The position numbers and the translations under genes are program-made. Shown here piece after piece: positions 1 through 7,993 of a stretch of DNA of 64,000 bases (within the stretch, counting starts at the first letter, position 1; the number at the start of each line of letters is the position of its first letter). This stretch comes from Sporomusa sp. KB1 (GTDB taxonomy: Bacteria > Bacillota > Negativicutes > Sporomusales > Sporomusaceae): positions 515,773 through 579,772 of the forward strand of contig NZ_VLKC01000001.1 in the NCBI RefSeq assembly GCF_007830295.1, written 5' to 3'. Below the pieces are notes generated by a model. That model was not told the origin of the DNA, did no database searches, and worked only from the letters and a program-made list of their open reading frames with translations.

Positions 1-377
1 AAGTGGCCAAATTCGGTAACTACTTTAGTGACTGCTTCCTGACAAAAAGTTTCATCACCAACATCACCAGCTATGAGAAGGCAGCGTCGCCCTATTTTTT
101 CAATATCGCTTTTAGTTAAATTGGCATCCTCATGTTCGTTGAGATAGATTATGCCGATATCAGCGCCCTCTAGCGCGAATAGGAGTGAAACTGCTCGCCC
201 AATTCCACTGTCACCGCCGCTAATTATCGCTACCTTTTGATTTAATTTACCACTAGGCTTATAGCCTTGCCTTACAGAAATTGGGCGGGGATTCATGGCT
301 AACTCACTGCCTGGTTGTTGATCTTGGTGCTGAGGTGGAAACGACGTTTTATTAGCTTGTTGATTATTACTCTCCAT
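1..377 (-). CDS. SDR-family oxidoreductase, 3' part cut by window edge
   Basis: Reverse-strand translation from the ATG at 377 gives MESNNQQANKTSFPPQHQDQ followed by a classical Rossmann start. The nucleotide-binding GGxxGIG motif is visible as SGGDSGIGRAV at about residue 50, and an acidic AGDVGDE strand lies near residue 110. The long polar N-terminal tail with a PGSE..MNPRP segment is typical of the YhdF/YghA group of NAD(P)-dependent short-chain dehydrogenases, often annotated as general-stress oxidoreductases. An AAGGAG site lies 8 nt before the ATG. The catalytic YxxxK part lies outside the window, so the substrate cannot be inferred. Confidence 0.85.
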   Translation of the reverse strand, partial: MESNNQQANKTSFPPQHQDQQPGSELAMNPRPISVRQGYKPSGKLNQKVAIISGGDSGIGRAVSLLFALEGADIGIIYLNEHEDANLTKSDIEKIGRRCLLIAGDVGDETFCQEAVTKVVTEFGH

Positions 378-615
378 GTGTAGACTCCTTTTAGTAATAA
401 AAATACTTTAGATACTTTTGCTTTGAGAAATCAGTACCCTATTACTATGCCGACAAATGTTATAAGCTATGCAACTCCCCTTCACACCGCTTTCGATAAC
501 CAAGTAGATGGGGATGTTAAAACTCATGACATATATCTCCATTTAAAACATACTATTGACTTTGTAAAATGGATATATGCGTCCTTCCATAAACCGCATA
601 AATGTCATAAAAAAT

Positions 616-650
616 AGCCAGCACGCCGTGTAATTGCGACATTGCTGGCT
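616..650 (+). terminator. Hairpin with short T-rich tail
   Basis: An 8-bp perfect stem (AGCCAGCA / TGCTGGCT) with a 19-nt loop is followed by TTCTTCGTTT. The rest of 378-937 shows no convincing gene. A 64-codon plus-strand frame at 423-617 has no ribosome binding site and no recognisable content. Confidence 0.45.
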
Positions 651-937
651 TTCTTCGTTTCCGTAATAGAGAGTTATAGGATGTAAATCATCTTCGAATA
701 ACGGCAAATCACATCGTCATATTTAATTAAGCTGATTTTATTTCATAGGGTACCCCACCATTTGATGCTACCACTGCCCATACATATTGTACCAAGCTAG
801 TGGTATGGGGGCTGTGTTATTTTTTCTGTGTGCCTCCTATTGCGGGAATAAAATTTCCCGTAGTCTCCGCTTTTTTGTTTATTTTGGTCTGCGGAAACTT
901 AGAGCGGGGAAAAAAACGCTCAGCGGGGGAGAGAGCG

Positions 938-2617
938 TCAGGCGACAAAATGCGATAGACTAAAGTGAATCAAGAAAGTCGTGCCTTGATTTCCAGTTTT
1001 TACATCAATGGTGGCATGGTGTCGGGTGGCAATGCGGTAGCAAATTGGTAGGCCCAATCCCGTTCCAGTATCCTTCGTCGTTAAAAATGGTGTTCCTAGG
1101 TTTTGTAGGATATCCTCCGGCATACCGATACCCTGATCTTGCACCCACAAGACAACTTTCTTTTTTTCAAAACTTGTTCCGATAACAAGTATGCCCCCCC
1201 TTGGCATGGCCTCCAAACCGTTACGTACTAAATTCAGTATTAACTGGCGGATTTCATTTTCATCCAGAGCAAGCGTGGGTAATTCTTGTAATTTAAGACT
1301 TACAGCGACATTAACGGCGGCGGCGTCAGCCTCAATTAAAGGGGATATTTTTTTTATTAATGTATTCAAACAGTGGTTTTTCAGTTCAATCCGTTTATCT
1401 TTGGCTAATAAGAGGTATTCGCTGATAATGGTATTAGCACGGTTCAGTTCTTCCAACATTAAAACCAAACGATTTTCATACTTATGTAACTCAGCCTCAC
1501 GGGCCATTATTTGCAAATAGCCGCTAACCGTTGTTAAAGGGTTGCGTATTTCATGGGCGACACTGGCAGCCATCACTCCCGCCATGTTCAGCTTGTCAAC
1601 ACGGGTGGCAAGGCGCTCCAGTTCTTTACGGGCAGTGACATCCCGGATAATGCCGTCAAGGTAAAGCAAATTTCCTTTTTCGTCATAGTGGGAAACACAC
1701 TTATTCTCAATCCATATTATATGGTTATCTTTGCTAATTAAACGCAGCGAAAGAGGCAAAGAACTATATTCTCCCGTGGCGTTAATGAAAGCCTCATACA
1801 CAGGCAGATCATCAGGATGAATCAAACTACGCAGCAAGCCGGCATCGTCATAATATTCACCGGCACTATAGCCGGTGATGGGAAGTATGGACGGACTGAT
1901 ATACTCCAATTTAGGTTCAGGAAAAAGCCGGTAACGATAGATGATGTCTACTGCACCTTCCGTTAACAGCCGAAAGTAAGCTTCCCGCTCAAGCAAATCG
2001 GCGCGGGTTTTTTCAAAATACACAATTAACGTACCAGAAGCAATAACTAGCCGTAATATTCCGCCAATGGCGTAATTCGCGGAAGTTATCCAGGGCAATC
2101 CTAACCCGAGGGTATAAAGGGTGCTAGCGGTAAGCAGGCCCCAGAGGATAAAGGCATAGCCGGTAATGCGGTTGCCGATGCCCTTTATTTTTAAATCATA
2201 GATAAAAGAACGACCAATAGTGATCAGGATTATGCCGGCAAACATGGCGGGAAAAGCGTGTTTAAATAAAAAGGGCAAATCCAGGAAAGCGGCGGTAATG
2301 CTGATTACGGTTACGGCGGTAGCGCCGTACACCCACCAACGGTTAAACGGCCTGCCGACAAAAAGATATTGTCCCCACAGAAACAATAGGATTGTGCTGT
2401 TATACGTTATTTGAAAGATAATAAATCCGGTCAGCGATTGTTTCCAATCAAGCATCCCGGAGTCAAAAAGGAGCAGCCGCACGGAAAAGGCGACCCAGGT
2501 TATGATCCAAATCCCCATATAACGTTCACGGTATAGAACGTAAAGATAACTGTAAGCAAGAATCATACAAAACATTCCGGCTACCGCGCATAATATTGCC
2601 AAGCTCGCGTGATTCAC
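938..2617 (-). CDS. PAS-containing membrane sensor histidine kinase
   Basis: The 559-residue protein has about six hydrophobic segments in residues 1-200, a PAS/PAC unit at about 215-335 (YISPSILPITGYSAGEYY then LDGIIRDVTARKELE), a HisKA domain with the phospho-acceptor in AHEIRNPLTTVSGYLQ near residue 354, and an HATPase_c domain with N-box NLVRNGLEAM, G1 DQGIGMP and G2 GTGLGLP. It should autophosphorylate in response to a membrane or redox cue, as in the KinE/AtoS-like group. Translation starts at GTG 2617 behind AAGGTG. No response regulator is adjacent, so it is an orphan kinase here. The next gene is divergent. Confidence 0.9.
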   Translation of the reverse strand: MNHASLAILCAVAGMFCMILAYSYLYVLYRERYMGIWIITWVAFSVRLLLFDSGMLDWKQSLTGFIIFQITYNSTILLFLWGQYLFVGRPFNRWWVYGATAVTVISITAAFLDLPFLFKHAFPAMFAGIILITIGRSFIYDLKIKGIGNRITGYAFILWGLLTASTLYTLGLGLPWITSANYAIGGILRLVIASGTLIVYFEKTRADLLEREAYFRLLTEGAVDIIYRYRLFPEPKLEYISPSILPITGYSAGEYYDDAGLLRSLIHPDDLPVYEAFINATGEYSSLPLSLRLISKDNHIIWIENKCVSHYDEKGNLLYLDGIIRDVTARKELERLATRVDKLNMAGVMAASVAHEIRNPLTTVSGYLQIMAREAELHKYENRLVLMLEELNRANTIISEYLLLAKDKRIELKNHCLNTLIKKISPLIEADAAAVNVAVSLKLQELPTLALDENEIRQLILNLVRNGLEAMPRGGILVIGTSFEKKKVVLWVQDQGIGMPEDILQNLGTPFLTTKDTGTGLGLPICYRIATRHHATIDVKTGNQGTTFLIHFSLSHFVA

Positions 2618-2737
2618 GAAATTTCACCTTATTTCAAACATTATTGATCGGTTCAAACAATTAACAATATTATTTTACTACTTCCCATTGTAATAATTAC
2701 TCGAAATGAGTAATAACTTACCAAACTTATGCAAAAT

Positions 2738-2780
2738 AGAAACCCTTTATTCAAATGATCTATTTGAATAAAGGGTTTCT
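2738..2780. repeat. Perfect 19-bp inverted repeat in the divergent promoter region
   Basis: Two perfect 19-nt arms around a 5-nt loop (GATCT) sit between the kinase and the downstream plus-strand gene. On the minus strand the arm is followed by TTTCTATTTTG. It could terminate or attenuate transcription or bind a regulator. It overlaps a TTG codon at 2780 and so argues against a longer start for the next gene. Confidence 0.6.
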
Positions 2781-2932
2781 TGTCAAAAAAGATCATTTTT
2801 CATGACACAATGATAGGTAATGCAGCCTATTTCCTTAATTTTCAATCAAAGGAGGTGATTGGCGATAAAAACATAATACCCTCTGCGCGATCGTCCGCTA
2901 CAAAAAAATCAAAAAAAGGAGCGAAAAAAATT

Positions 2933-4072
2933 ATGACAAACGTAGTTAACTTATCTGACAAATCCCTCACCATCGGAATTGCGACAACACCGCAAGAAAA
3001 AAAGGAAATTTTCCGCTTTCGTTACCATGTTTACGCAAAAGAAATTGGCCATCGGCTCGCATCCATTGACCATCGTAAAGAAATGCTATGTGATGAATTA
3101 GATGAAGGAGGAATACTGTTATATGCTAAGACAGAAACAAATTTGGTCGGTACTTTGAGAGTGAATATTGGATATCTTCAAGACTTCCCTCCATATATAG
3201 TGCGTAATTTTTTATTGGACAGGTTTCAGAACTTTAATAGTTATAATGGCAGTCAACTCTATGCATATAATTCAAAAGGCATTATATCTTCAAACTACCG
3301 TCGCTCTGGAATACACCATTTGTTGGAAGAAATAAGTTACAAACTTTATTGTGATAACCACGTTCATTTTAGCTTCGGTAATTGCAATTCTTATTTGCTC
3401 CCCTTTCATGAACGCTACGGCTACCGACGTTACACACGCAATTGGGCCGACCCGGATTACGGCCTGCAAGTACCACTTGTCTTATTAATAGACGATATCG
3501 CACACTTGCAGACTGTAAACTCCCCCATGCTTAATGTGGCTTATAACAGAACCGTACCGAATGATCAAACCCGCAAATGGTTCTACCGGGAATTTCCCGA
3601 AGCTGCAAAAGTAATCAGCAACCGTGCGGTCACGGAAGATGCTTATTGGGCTTACCTGCGCAAATGTCTACAACATTCTCCTCATAAGGCAATTCCGGTG
3701 CTCCACGGAATTCCTGAATCGGCGGCCAAAAAATTCGTCCACAGTTGCGGAGCAATTCTTAAATGCCACACCGGAGAGCCGATAATAACCTGCAGAGATT
3801 CCGGTAATGAACTAAATATTTTACTTGCCGGAAGACTGGAAACGTCGGATGGTAAATATATATTACCAGGACAGTTTTTTGGCGAAGTCGGTTTAGTTAA
3901 TCGTACTAAGCATACATCAAATGTTTTTGCGAGCACTGATGGAGAAATCCTTGTTTTATCTTTCCAATATTTTAAGAAATTCAGTAATACTTACCCTGAT
4001 ATTTCCCGTAAGATTTTACAAAACTTAGCGGCAACAGGTAGCCTTAAATCCGAGACAAGTTCGTCGTTTTAG
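2933..4072 (+). CDS. FeeM-like N-acyltransferase fused to a cyclic-nucleotide-binding domain
   Basis: I place the start at ATG 2933, behind AAAGGAG, giving about 379 residues. Residues 10-200 resemble the GNAT fold of N-acyl amino acid synthase FeeM / autoinducer-synthase-like proteins: EKKEIFRFRYHVYAKEIG, then a D/E-rich strand and VGTLRVN. Residues about 260-370 look like a CRP-type cNMP-binding domain (PGQFFGEVGLVNR, then ATSTDGE-type spacing and LVLSFQYFKKFS). This suggests an acyltransferase whose activity is tuned by a nucleotide or other small ligand. An open frame extends upstream to TTG 2780, with a nearly ideal AAAGGAGGTGAT at 2850 but no good start codon after it. The partner acyl donor is unknown. 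Confidence 0.75.
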   Translation: MTNVVNLSDKSLTIGIATTPQEKKEIFRFRYHVYAKEIGHRLASIDHRKEMLCDELDEGGILLYAKTETNLVGTLRVNIGYLQDFPPYIVRNFLLDRFQNFNSYNGSQLYAYNSKGIISSNYRRSGIHHLLEEISYKLYCDNHVHFSFGNCNSYLLPFHERYGYRRYTRNWADPDYGLQVPLVLLIDDIAHLQTVNSPMLNVAYNRTVPNDQTRKWFYREFPEAAKVISNRAVTEDAYWAYLRKCLQHSPHKAIPVLHGIPESAAKKFVHSCGAILKCHTGEPIITCRDSGNELNILLAGRLETSDGKYILPGQFFGEVGLVNRTKHTSNVFASTDGEILVLSFQYFKKFSNTYPDISRKILQNLAATGSLKSETSSSF

Positions 4073-4121
4073 GTTTCGTTCCTTACTTCTATATATGTAA
4101 ATTACCGCTTTAAGTAAACTG

Positions 4122-4155
4122 AAAAATCCGGTTCATTTTTTGAGCCGGGTTTTTC
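4122..4155 (+). terminator. Rho-independent terminator
   Basis: CCGGTTC / GAGCCGG hairpin with a short T-rich loop, followed by GTTTTTCTC, about 55 nt after the acyltransferase stop. The left flank is A-rich, so it may also work in the opposite direction. Confidence 0.7.
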
Positions 4156-4205
4156 TCTGAAATCTGAAATCGTAATCTTGTCCTTGGGTGATCTTCAATC
4201 CTCTC

Positions 4206-4364
4206 TCATTTCAACCAACATTCTGTAATTGCGTGGATACTTAAGGTACCAGCCCCCCAGAAATAAATCTTTCGGCCCAAACCGGTTAATTTTTTAAGCT
4301 CACCCGCACTCAAAGGTTTTCCGGCAGCTTTCATAGTATCAATAACAGCGTCTTTAACACTTAT
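4206..4364 (-). pseudogene. Decayed small DNA-binding-like protein with ATA in place of its start
   Basis: The minus frame reads (I)SVKDAVIDTMKAAGKPLSAG, then ELKKLTGLGRK, which looks like a small winged-helix domain common in Sporomusaceae. A perfect AGGAGG lies 8 nt before an ATA codon at 4364 where an ATG would be expected. The C-terminal half after GLGRK no longer looks like the family and a +1 frame reads differently. I infer loss of the start codon plus a damaged 3' half. Rare initiation at ATA or at GTG 4397 cannot be excluded. It lies next to an rlmD-tail relic. Confidence 0.45.
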
Positions 4365-4394
4365 ATTAAAACCTCCTAAAATTTTTTTAAGCAA

Positions 4395-4557
4395 CACCTC
4401 AGCATTTCGTGTAAAGGGTGCACCTCCAACATATGTTCGCCCCGTTTAGAACGTCTATCCAGAACATAAAAACACACATTTGAAAGTAGTCCCGACCCTC
4501 AAACCCTTGCTATTCATGGGGTTTTCGGACTATCAACGCAACTGACTCAACATGACT
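4395..4557 (-). repeat. Relic of an rlmD 3' end with a LexA-type box
   Basis: On the minus strand 4557-4510 reads SHVESVALIVRKPHE-stop, like the HVECVAVIE C-terminus of RlmD. About 75 nt beyond lies CGAACATATGTTGG, close to the Firmicute LexA box CGAACATATGTTCG. The whole block aligns by eye, at roughly three quarters identity, with the real rlmD 3' end and downstream region at 39073-39238. A shorter, more worn copy is at 37611-37700. It may be a scar of recombination or of a mobile element at an rlmD gene. Confidence 0.65.
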
Positions 4558-4567
4558 TGTAAATTGA

Positions 4568-4605
4568 AGGCGCATCTTAAAAAGATGCGCCTGTTTGTTT
4601 TTAAG
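4568..4605 (+). terminator. Rho-independent terminator
   Basis: An 11-bp perfect stem (AGGCGCATCTT / AAGATGCGCCT) with a 3-nt loop, followed by GTTTGTTTTT. No plus-strand gene is visible directly upstream. Confidence 0.7.
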
Positions 4606-4734
4606 ATACTACGTTTTATTATAAATTACCTGCAATGCAACAAAATCAACACTTCTTATTTATTTCAAAATTTATTTAACGAAATTACTTTATTTATCAT
4701 TACTGTTTTTTCTCACAACATATCTTGTAAACTT

Positions 4735-4967
4735 CATCGCCGTTGGCAAATAGTAGACATTGCCAACGGTCTTTTTTTTTCAAAGAACAAAATCTATGTA
4801 AAGGGGACGTATGCATACATCCCTCGAAGCGGGTTCCCGCGACACTCTCTTTAGAGAGTGTTTCGGCCACTACTCGAGCGGCCATCGTCAAGCGGATTGA
4901 ACAGTATATCCGATATAAATACTCAAAACAAAAATAGCCGAGCTAGCCCCGGCTATTTTATTTTTTG
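4735..4967 (+). ncRNA. Candidate structured non-coding RNA with its own terminator
   Basis: This gene-free, locally GC-richer block folds by eye into several helices. The first is CCGTTGGCA/TGCCAACGG (4740-4769, followed by nine T). Next come GGGGACGTATG/CATACATCCC, GCGGG-TT-CCCGC, ACACTCTC-TTTA-GAGAGTGT and a CGAA/TTCG closing pair. A GGAT...ATCC hairpin follows, and then AATAGCCG/CGGCTATT with a T-rich tail (4932-4967) that would terminate a plus-strand transcript. Short frames on both strands lack ribosome binding sites. The fold reminds me of stand-alone Firmicute RNAs such as the raiA motif, but that is only a guess. Confidence 0.5.
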
Positions 4968-5245
4968 TCAAAACAGGAAATTAATGTTATTTTGTGGTAT
5001 CAATTATAATATTACATAATTTTACAATAAATCAACAATCAATAAGGAATGATGCCAACTGAGCGAACCCCAAAGAAAAAGCATCCTTTCATGATGTCAT
5101 TATGAGAGGAGATGTAATTCCGGATAATGAATTTTAAACGGGTTTTACTTATTGGAATTACCAGCCTCTTCCTATAGGTCTATCAGCTTTTAGGGATGCT
5201 GCTTGGCGCACGTCCAAGACTTTCTTTATTTCTCAATATGGGACA

Positions 5246-5563
5246 TTAATTAACAAGATGACTAACAAATACTTCACCTTTCGCGGTAACATCCCATTCA
5301 TCCGAAATCATATCAGCTTCTTCATCAAGAATTTGGTTCGTAGCGGCTGGTAGTACAAGATAAAAAACATTTTTCGGTTGCTCAATTACTTTAACCTCCA
5401 GAGCATCGGGGAATTTAGCCCCTTTTTTCAACTTACCCATTTCTCTTTCCATCACCGCTTTGGGATTAGCCATTAACTTCTTGCGAAAGTTTTCGTCTTT
5501 CGTGGCTCTTTCTATTAACCCATTAGGGAAATCAAGCCAAGCGAGCAGTTTATTTTCACTCAT
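5246..5563 (-). CDS. Orphan NHLP-leader (nitrile hydratase-like) family protein
   Basis: The 105-residue protein carries the NHLP leader pattern of proteusin-type RiPP precursors. LIERATKDENFRKKLMANPK (about residues 16-35) is followed by a short E-rich helix, then LEVKVIEQPKNVFYLVLP (about 56-73). In true precursors a GG-type site and a core peptide follow. Here the tail (ATNQILDEEADMISDEWD...) is acidic, has no Cys and no GG, and no radical SAM, LanM or ABC-peptidase gene is in the window. It may be a stand-alone NHLP protein or a precursor modified in trans. Start ATG 5563 has AGGAGGT 8 nt upstream. Confidence 0.75.
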   Translation of the reverse strand: MSENKLLAWLDFPNGLIERATKDENFRKKLMANPKAVMEREMGKLKKGAKFPDALEVKVIEQPKNVFYLVLPAATNQILDEEADMISDEWDVTAKGEVFVSHLVN

Positions 5564-5649
5564 TTTGCTTACCTCCTATATTTAAGTCGTATTATTGCTA
5601 TCGCTAATAATCATTAGATTTACCTTTAAAATACAATGCTACTCGGTAA

Positions 5650-5685
5650 GTAAAAATAAAAAACCGCCCACCCGAAGGTAGACGG
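5650..5685 (-). terminator. Terminator with UUCG tetraloop
   Basis: On the minus strand CCGTCTACC-TTCG-GGTGGGCGG is followed by TTTTTTATTTTT, directly downstream of the 5714 stop codon. Confidence 0.85.
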
Positions 5686-5713
5686 CACACCTGTGTGATG
5701 TCCAGAGGCTAAA

Positions 5714-5932
5714 TTATTTCTCCAAAAACCATTTCCCATCATCATGGAACAGATTGACCTGCTTATTACTGATCCGGCAAACACACCTCATACCGTGCCC
5801 ACCGCCGATCAGTGACGGTGCCATGCGAACGTCCATTATACGGTCGATTTCGAATTTGCGGCCGTCTGGCCAGTGCATGATTAATGACTTAATATTACCA
5901 AATTTATCGTGTTGGGCTGTGTAAAGCGACAA
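5714..5932 (-). CDS. Conserved small protein of Firmicutes, function unknown
   Basis: About 72 residues with a recognisable conserved core: MHWPDGRKFEIDR, then DVRMAPSLIGGGHGMRCVCR and a terminal LFHDDGKWFLEK. I know this pattern from uncharacterised Firmicute proteins but not its function. Two Cys lie close together (CVC). The 5' end is doubtful. The GTG at 5950 falls inside a terminator hairpin, and the TTG at 5932 has no ribosome binding site. Either expression is weak or the gene lost its leader when the upstream sequence was replaced. A strong terminator follows. Confidence 0.5.
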   Translation of the reverse strand: MSLYTAQHDKFGNIKSLIMHWPDGRKFEIDRIMDVRMAPSLIGGGHGMRCVCRISNKQVNLFHDDGKWFLEK

Positions 5933-5934
5933 TA

Positions 5935-5964
5935 AATGGAAAAACCGCACCCCAGAGGATGCGG
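5935..5964 (-). terminator. Terminator overlapping the possible 5' end of the next gene
   Basis: Minus-strand CCGCA...TGCGG hairpin followed by five T. It lies only a few bases before the downstream small gene, which is an unusual position. Confidence 0.55.
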
Positions 5965-6035
5965 CCTAAAAAGTTGCGGTTGCACAAAATAAATAAGCCC
6001 TCGACCGGATAACCGTTTAATGGCACTAGCACATT

Positions 6036-6195
6036 TAGTACCTATTAATATTTCTTCCGTTTCCTGCCCGCAAGATTTACGATTATAGATATTACTCCTG
6101 TTTTACTGTCTACTGAAAACCTGATTAAATGAATCTCAAAGTTTTCCATTTTTCGAAAATGTTTCTGTATGACCGCATCTGCAACTAATTCGCAT
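6036..6195 (-). pseudogene. Frameshifted small zinc-ribbon protein
   Basis: From ATG 6195, behind GGAGGGAG, the frame reads MRISCRCGHTETFSKNGKL and then hits a stop. A shifted frame continues as EIHLIRFSVDSKTGVISII, and a second shift restores KSCGQETEEILIG. Together these make a CxC ... CxxC two-knuckle zinc ribbon typical of small uncharacterised proteins. Two frameshifts therefore separate recognisable pieces. A longer reading frame across the same bases (6045-6383) is in part this relic read out of frame. Confidence 0.55.
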
Positions 6196-6451
6196 AATCT
6201 CCCTCCAATATGGTAGTATAGCAAAGCTATTCTATGCATTTGGCAAGATTCCTGCAAATTAAGAGATTTATCCCAATAACTCCAGGAAGGGGTAATATTT
6301 ATAAACATAAACGCAGATAAAATAGTCTCTGCAAACGCAACAATAGTTTTACCTAGTGGGGTATATGAGTTTGTACTGGCCAAAATTACGTGAATAAAAA
6401 GCTATCAAAATGAGAATAGCTATCTTATCAACATTTAGGAGGCGAATTTAA

Positions 6452-6883
6452 TTGTTCCAACAAACAAATCCATTTCTGCAGCATGCCGTAAATCACGGGC
6501 AATCACTAATTTCAGAGGTCAACAACGCTAGATCATTGTCCCAGGATATTGCGTCGAATTGCGATAATATTGTCACCGCTATTAATTCTGGTAATCCACA
6601 AAATGCTGTTAACTTAGTACAAAATATTCGAAGTAAAGCTACCCAGGTTGCACAGTCCACCCAATTTTTAAATTACGCCATCAATGAGCGTCTTGATATG
6701 GCTTCCTATGTGTTAGATGCAATTCAGTATAAAACCAGTGAATTATCCAACGCCATCAAAAGTATGAGAAGTACTGCCGCCAATTATCAAAATCAATCTG
6801 GAATGCAACAATCATGGCAGTACGGCGTACCAATGCAACAGCAACAGCAGCCGATTTCGGGGTACAATCCTTCAATGCAATAG
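6452..6883 (+). CDS. Small helical protein with a glutamine-rich tail, function unknown
   Basis: 143 residues starting at TTG 6452 with AGGAGGCG 9 nt upstream. Residues 1-110 are predicted all-helical and polar, with regularly spaced Asn/Gln/Ser and no membrane segment. The C-terminus is Gln/Met/Tyr-rich (MQQSWQYGVPMQQQQQ), resembling tails of some spore-coat or surface proteins. I do not recognise a family. It stands alone with its own terminator 8 nt after the stop. Confidence 0.65.
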   Translation: MFQQTNPFLQHAVNHGQSLISEVNNARSLSQDIASNCDNIVTAINSGNPQNAVNLVQNIRSKATQVAQSTQFLNYAINERLDMASYVLDAIQYKTSELSNAIKSMRSTAANYQNQSGMQQSWQYGVPMQQQQQPISGYNPSMQ

Positions 6884-6890
6884 ATTAATG

Positions 6891-6930
6891 AAAGCAACTC
6901 AGCCTCAACCGCCGAGTTGCTTTTGTGTTT
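6891..6930 (+). terminator. Rho-independent terminator
   Basis: AAAGCAACTC / GAGTTGCTTTT hairpin with T-rich tail, directly after the 6452-6883 gene. Confidence 0.8.
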
Positions 6931-7109
6931 TTGAATATCTAGAATTAGATATTCTAGACTATGCTATTCTTGAAGATCATTTAATTTGTACTAATTATTT
7001 CATAATAGATTTTAAACTCTTTTTAAAAATTACAAGGTACTATATAACCATGTCATAAACAATCATTTAGTTTTACGGCATATTCTTTAATAAAGAAAGG
7101 AAGATATCT

Positions 7110-7541
7110 TTGAAACAGTCTATACGTAAAGCGATTCTGACATTGGTAGGAACATCACTGGGCATGTACATGATGGTCGCGCCACTCGCAGTAAATGCGT
7201 CGGCGAATCCCACGGTAAATCAACCTAATCAAACACAAACAGTAGACCAGAAGCAGCAGTCCGCTTCAAAACATGATAAAATTGGTCAAGATCAACTAAC
7301 TAAACGTGCAAAAGCAAGCCACGATCGCCACAAAAATGATAAAAATACCCAAAAATCCCCGGTAGAAGTGGTTAAATCCTGTGCTAGTGAATTGGGCTTT
7401 AATGTTCGAAATGACACTTTTACCTTAGTAAGCCAAAATCAGAATACTGCTGTTGTCCAAGTTTTACATGATGGGAATTCCTATGACGTCACTTTAACGA
7501 AATCAGATAATGGTGCCTGGGTAGTTTTATCCGTAGAGTAA
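7110..7541 (+). CDS. Secreted small protein, function unknown
   Basis: 143 residues from TTG 7110, with AAAGGAAGA upstream. An N-terminal signal peptide (MKQSIRKAILTLVGTSLGMY, hydrophobic to about residue 28, cleavage after NASA) is followed by a Gln/Lys/His-rich low-complexity linker (residues 35-85). A compact C-terminal domain follows (PVEVVKSCASELGFNVRNDT ... GNSYDVTLTKSDNGAWVVLSVE) that resembles small periplasmic cystatin-like folds with a closing WVV strand. It is monocistronic, with a terminator directly after it and the convergent gene 7605-7961 beyond. Confidence 0.65.
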   Translation: MKQSIRKAILTLVGTSLGMYMMVAPLAVNASANPTVNQPNQTQTVDQKQQSASKHDKIGQDQLTKRAKASHDRHKNDKNTQKSPVEVVKSCASELGFNVRNDTFTLVSQNQNTAVVQVLHDGNSYDVTLTKSDNGAWVVLSVE

Positions 7542-7553
7542 CTATTATATTAG

Positions 7554-7600
7554 GCGTGTCGCTGTACGTTTTTATAAATATACAGCGACACGTTTTTCAT
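7554..7600. terminator. Bidirectional terminator between convergent genes
   Basis: A 12-bp perfect stem (CGTGTCGCTGTA / TACAGCGACACG) followed by TTTTTCATTTT, placed between the convergent genes ending at 7541 and 7605. Confidence 0.85.
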
Positions 7601-7604
7601 TTTA

Positions 7605-7961
7605 TCAATTACCCGATAAGCCGGAACCAATGGCAATCCCAATCAAAAGAGCTGCAATTTGGCGCAAATTCTGATCATGACGGTCTTTCTCCCGCTCTTG
7701 CCGCTCACGCCATTCCCTTTCACCTTCATGCGGCCGGCGCTTCATTTCTCTTTCATGCCGCTCGTTTTCCTGGCGTTTGCGTTCATCGTGCTGACGTTGG
7801 CGGTCATCATCACGGCGGTCATCGCGGTCAAGATATGCGATTCGCTGTGAACCATCGTTATGTAATGGTCCTGGTGCTGCTGCAGCTACTGAGGAAAACA
7901 TTCCTACTTGAAGTAAACCAAGCATTGAGTATATGATAACTTTTTTGCCTATAATTTTCAT
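7605..7961 (-). CDS. Secreted highly charged (Arg/Asp/Glu-rich) protein
   Basis: 118 residues: a signal peptide (MKIIGKKVIIYSMLGLLQVG..., cleavage after AAA near residue 29), then about 55 residues dominated by R, D, E, Q and H (DRDDRRDDDRQRQHDERKRQ), and a C-terminal hydrophobic stretch (IAALLIGIAIGSGLSG) that could be a membrane anchor or glycine-zipper. It is likely an envelope protein, perhaps an extended coil. It lies 32 bp after the lipoprotein gene 7994-8509 and may be its operon partner. Family not recognised. Confidence 0.6.
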   Translation of the reverse strand: MKIIGKKVIIYSMLGLLQVGMFSSVAAAAPGPLHNDGSQRIAYLDRDDRRDDDRQRQHDERKRQENERHEREMKRRPHEGEREWRERQEREKDRHDQNLRQIAALLIGIAIGSGLSGN

Positions 7962-7993
7962 GCATATTTGTCATTGTCATCCATCCTCCTCGT

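Noticed and set aside
423..617. 64-codon plus-strand frame after the SDR gene
   Set aside because: No ribosome binding site, low-complexity composition unlike a protein, and its end overlaps a hairpin.
2780..2932. Longer start (TTG 2780) for the acyltransferase
   Set aside because: The codon lies at the end of a 19-bp hairpin and lacks a ribosome binding site. ATG 2933 has AAAGGAG.
5714..5950. GTG 5950 as start of the small conserved protein
   Set aside because: It lies inside a terminator hairpin, so initiation there is unlikely.
6045..6383. 112-residue minus-strand frame
   Set aside because: No good start context. Its second half is an out-of-frame reading of a zinc-ribbon relic.
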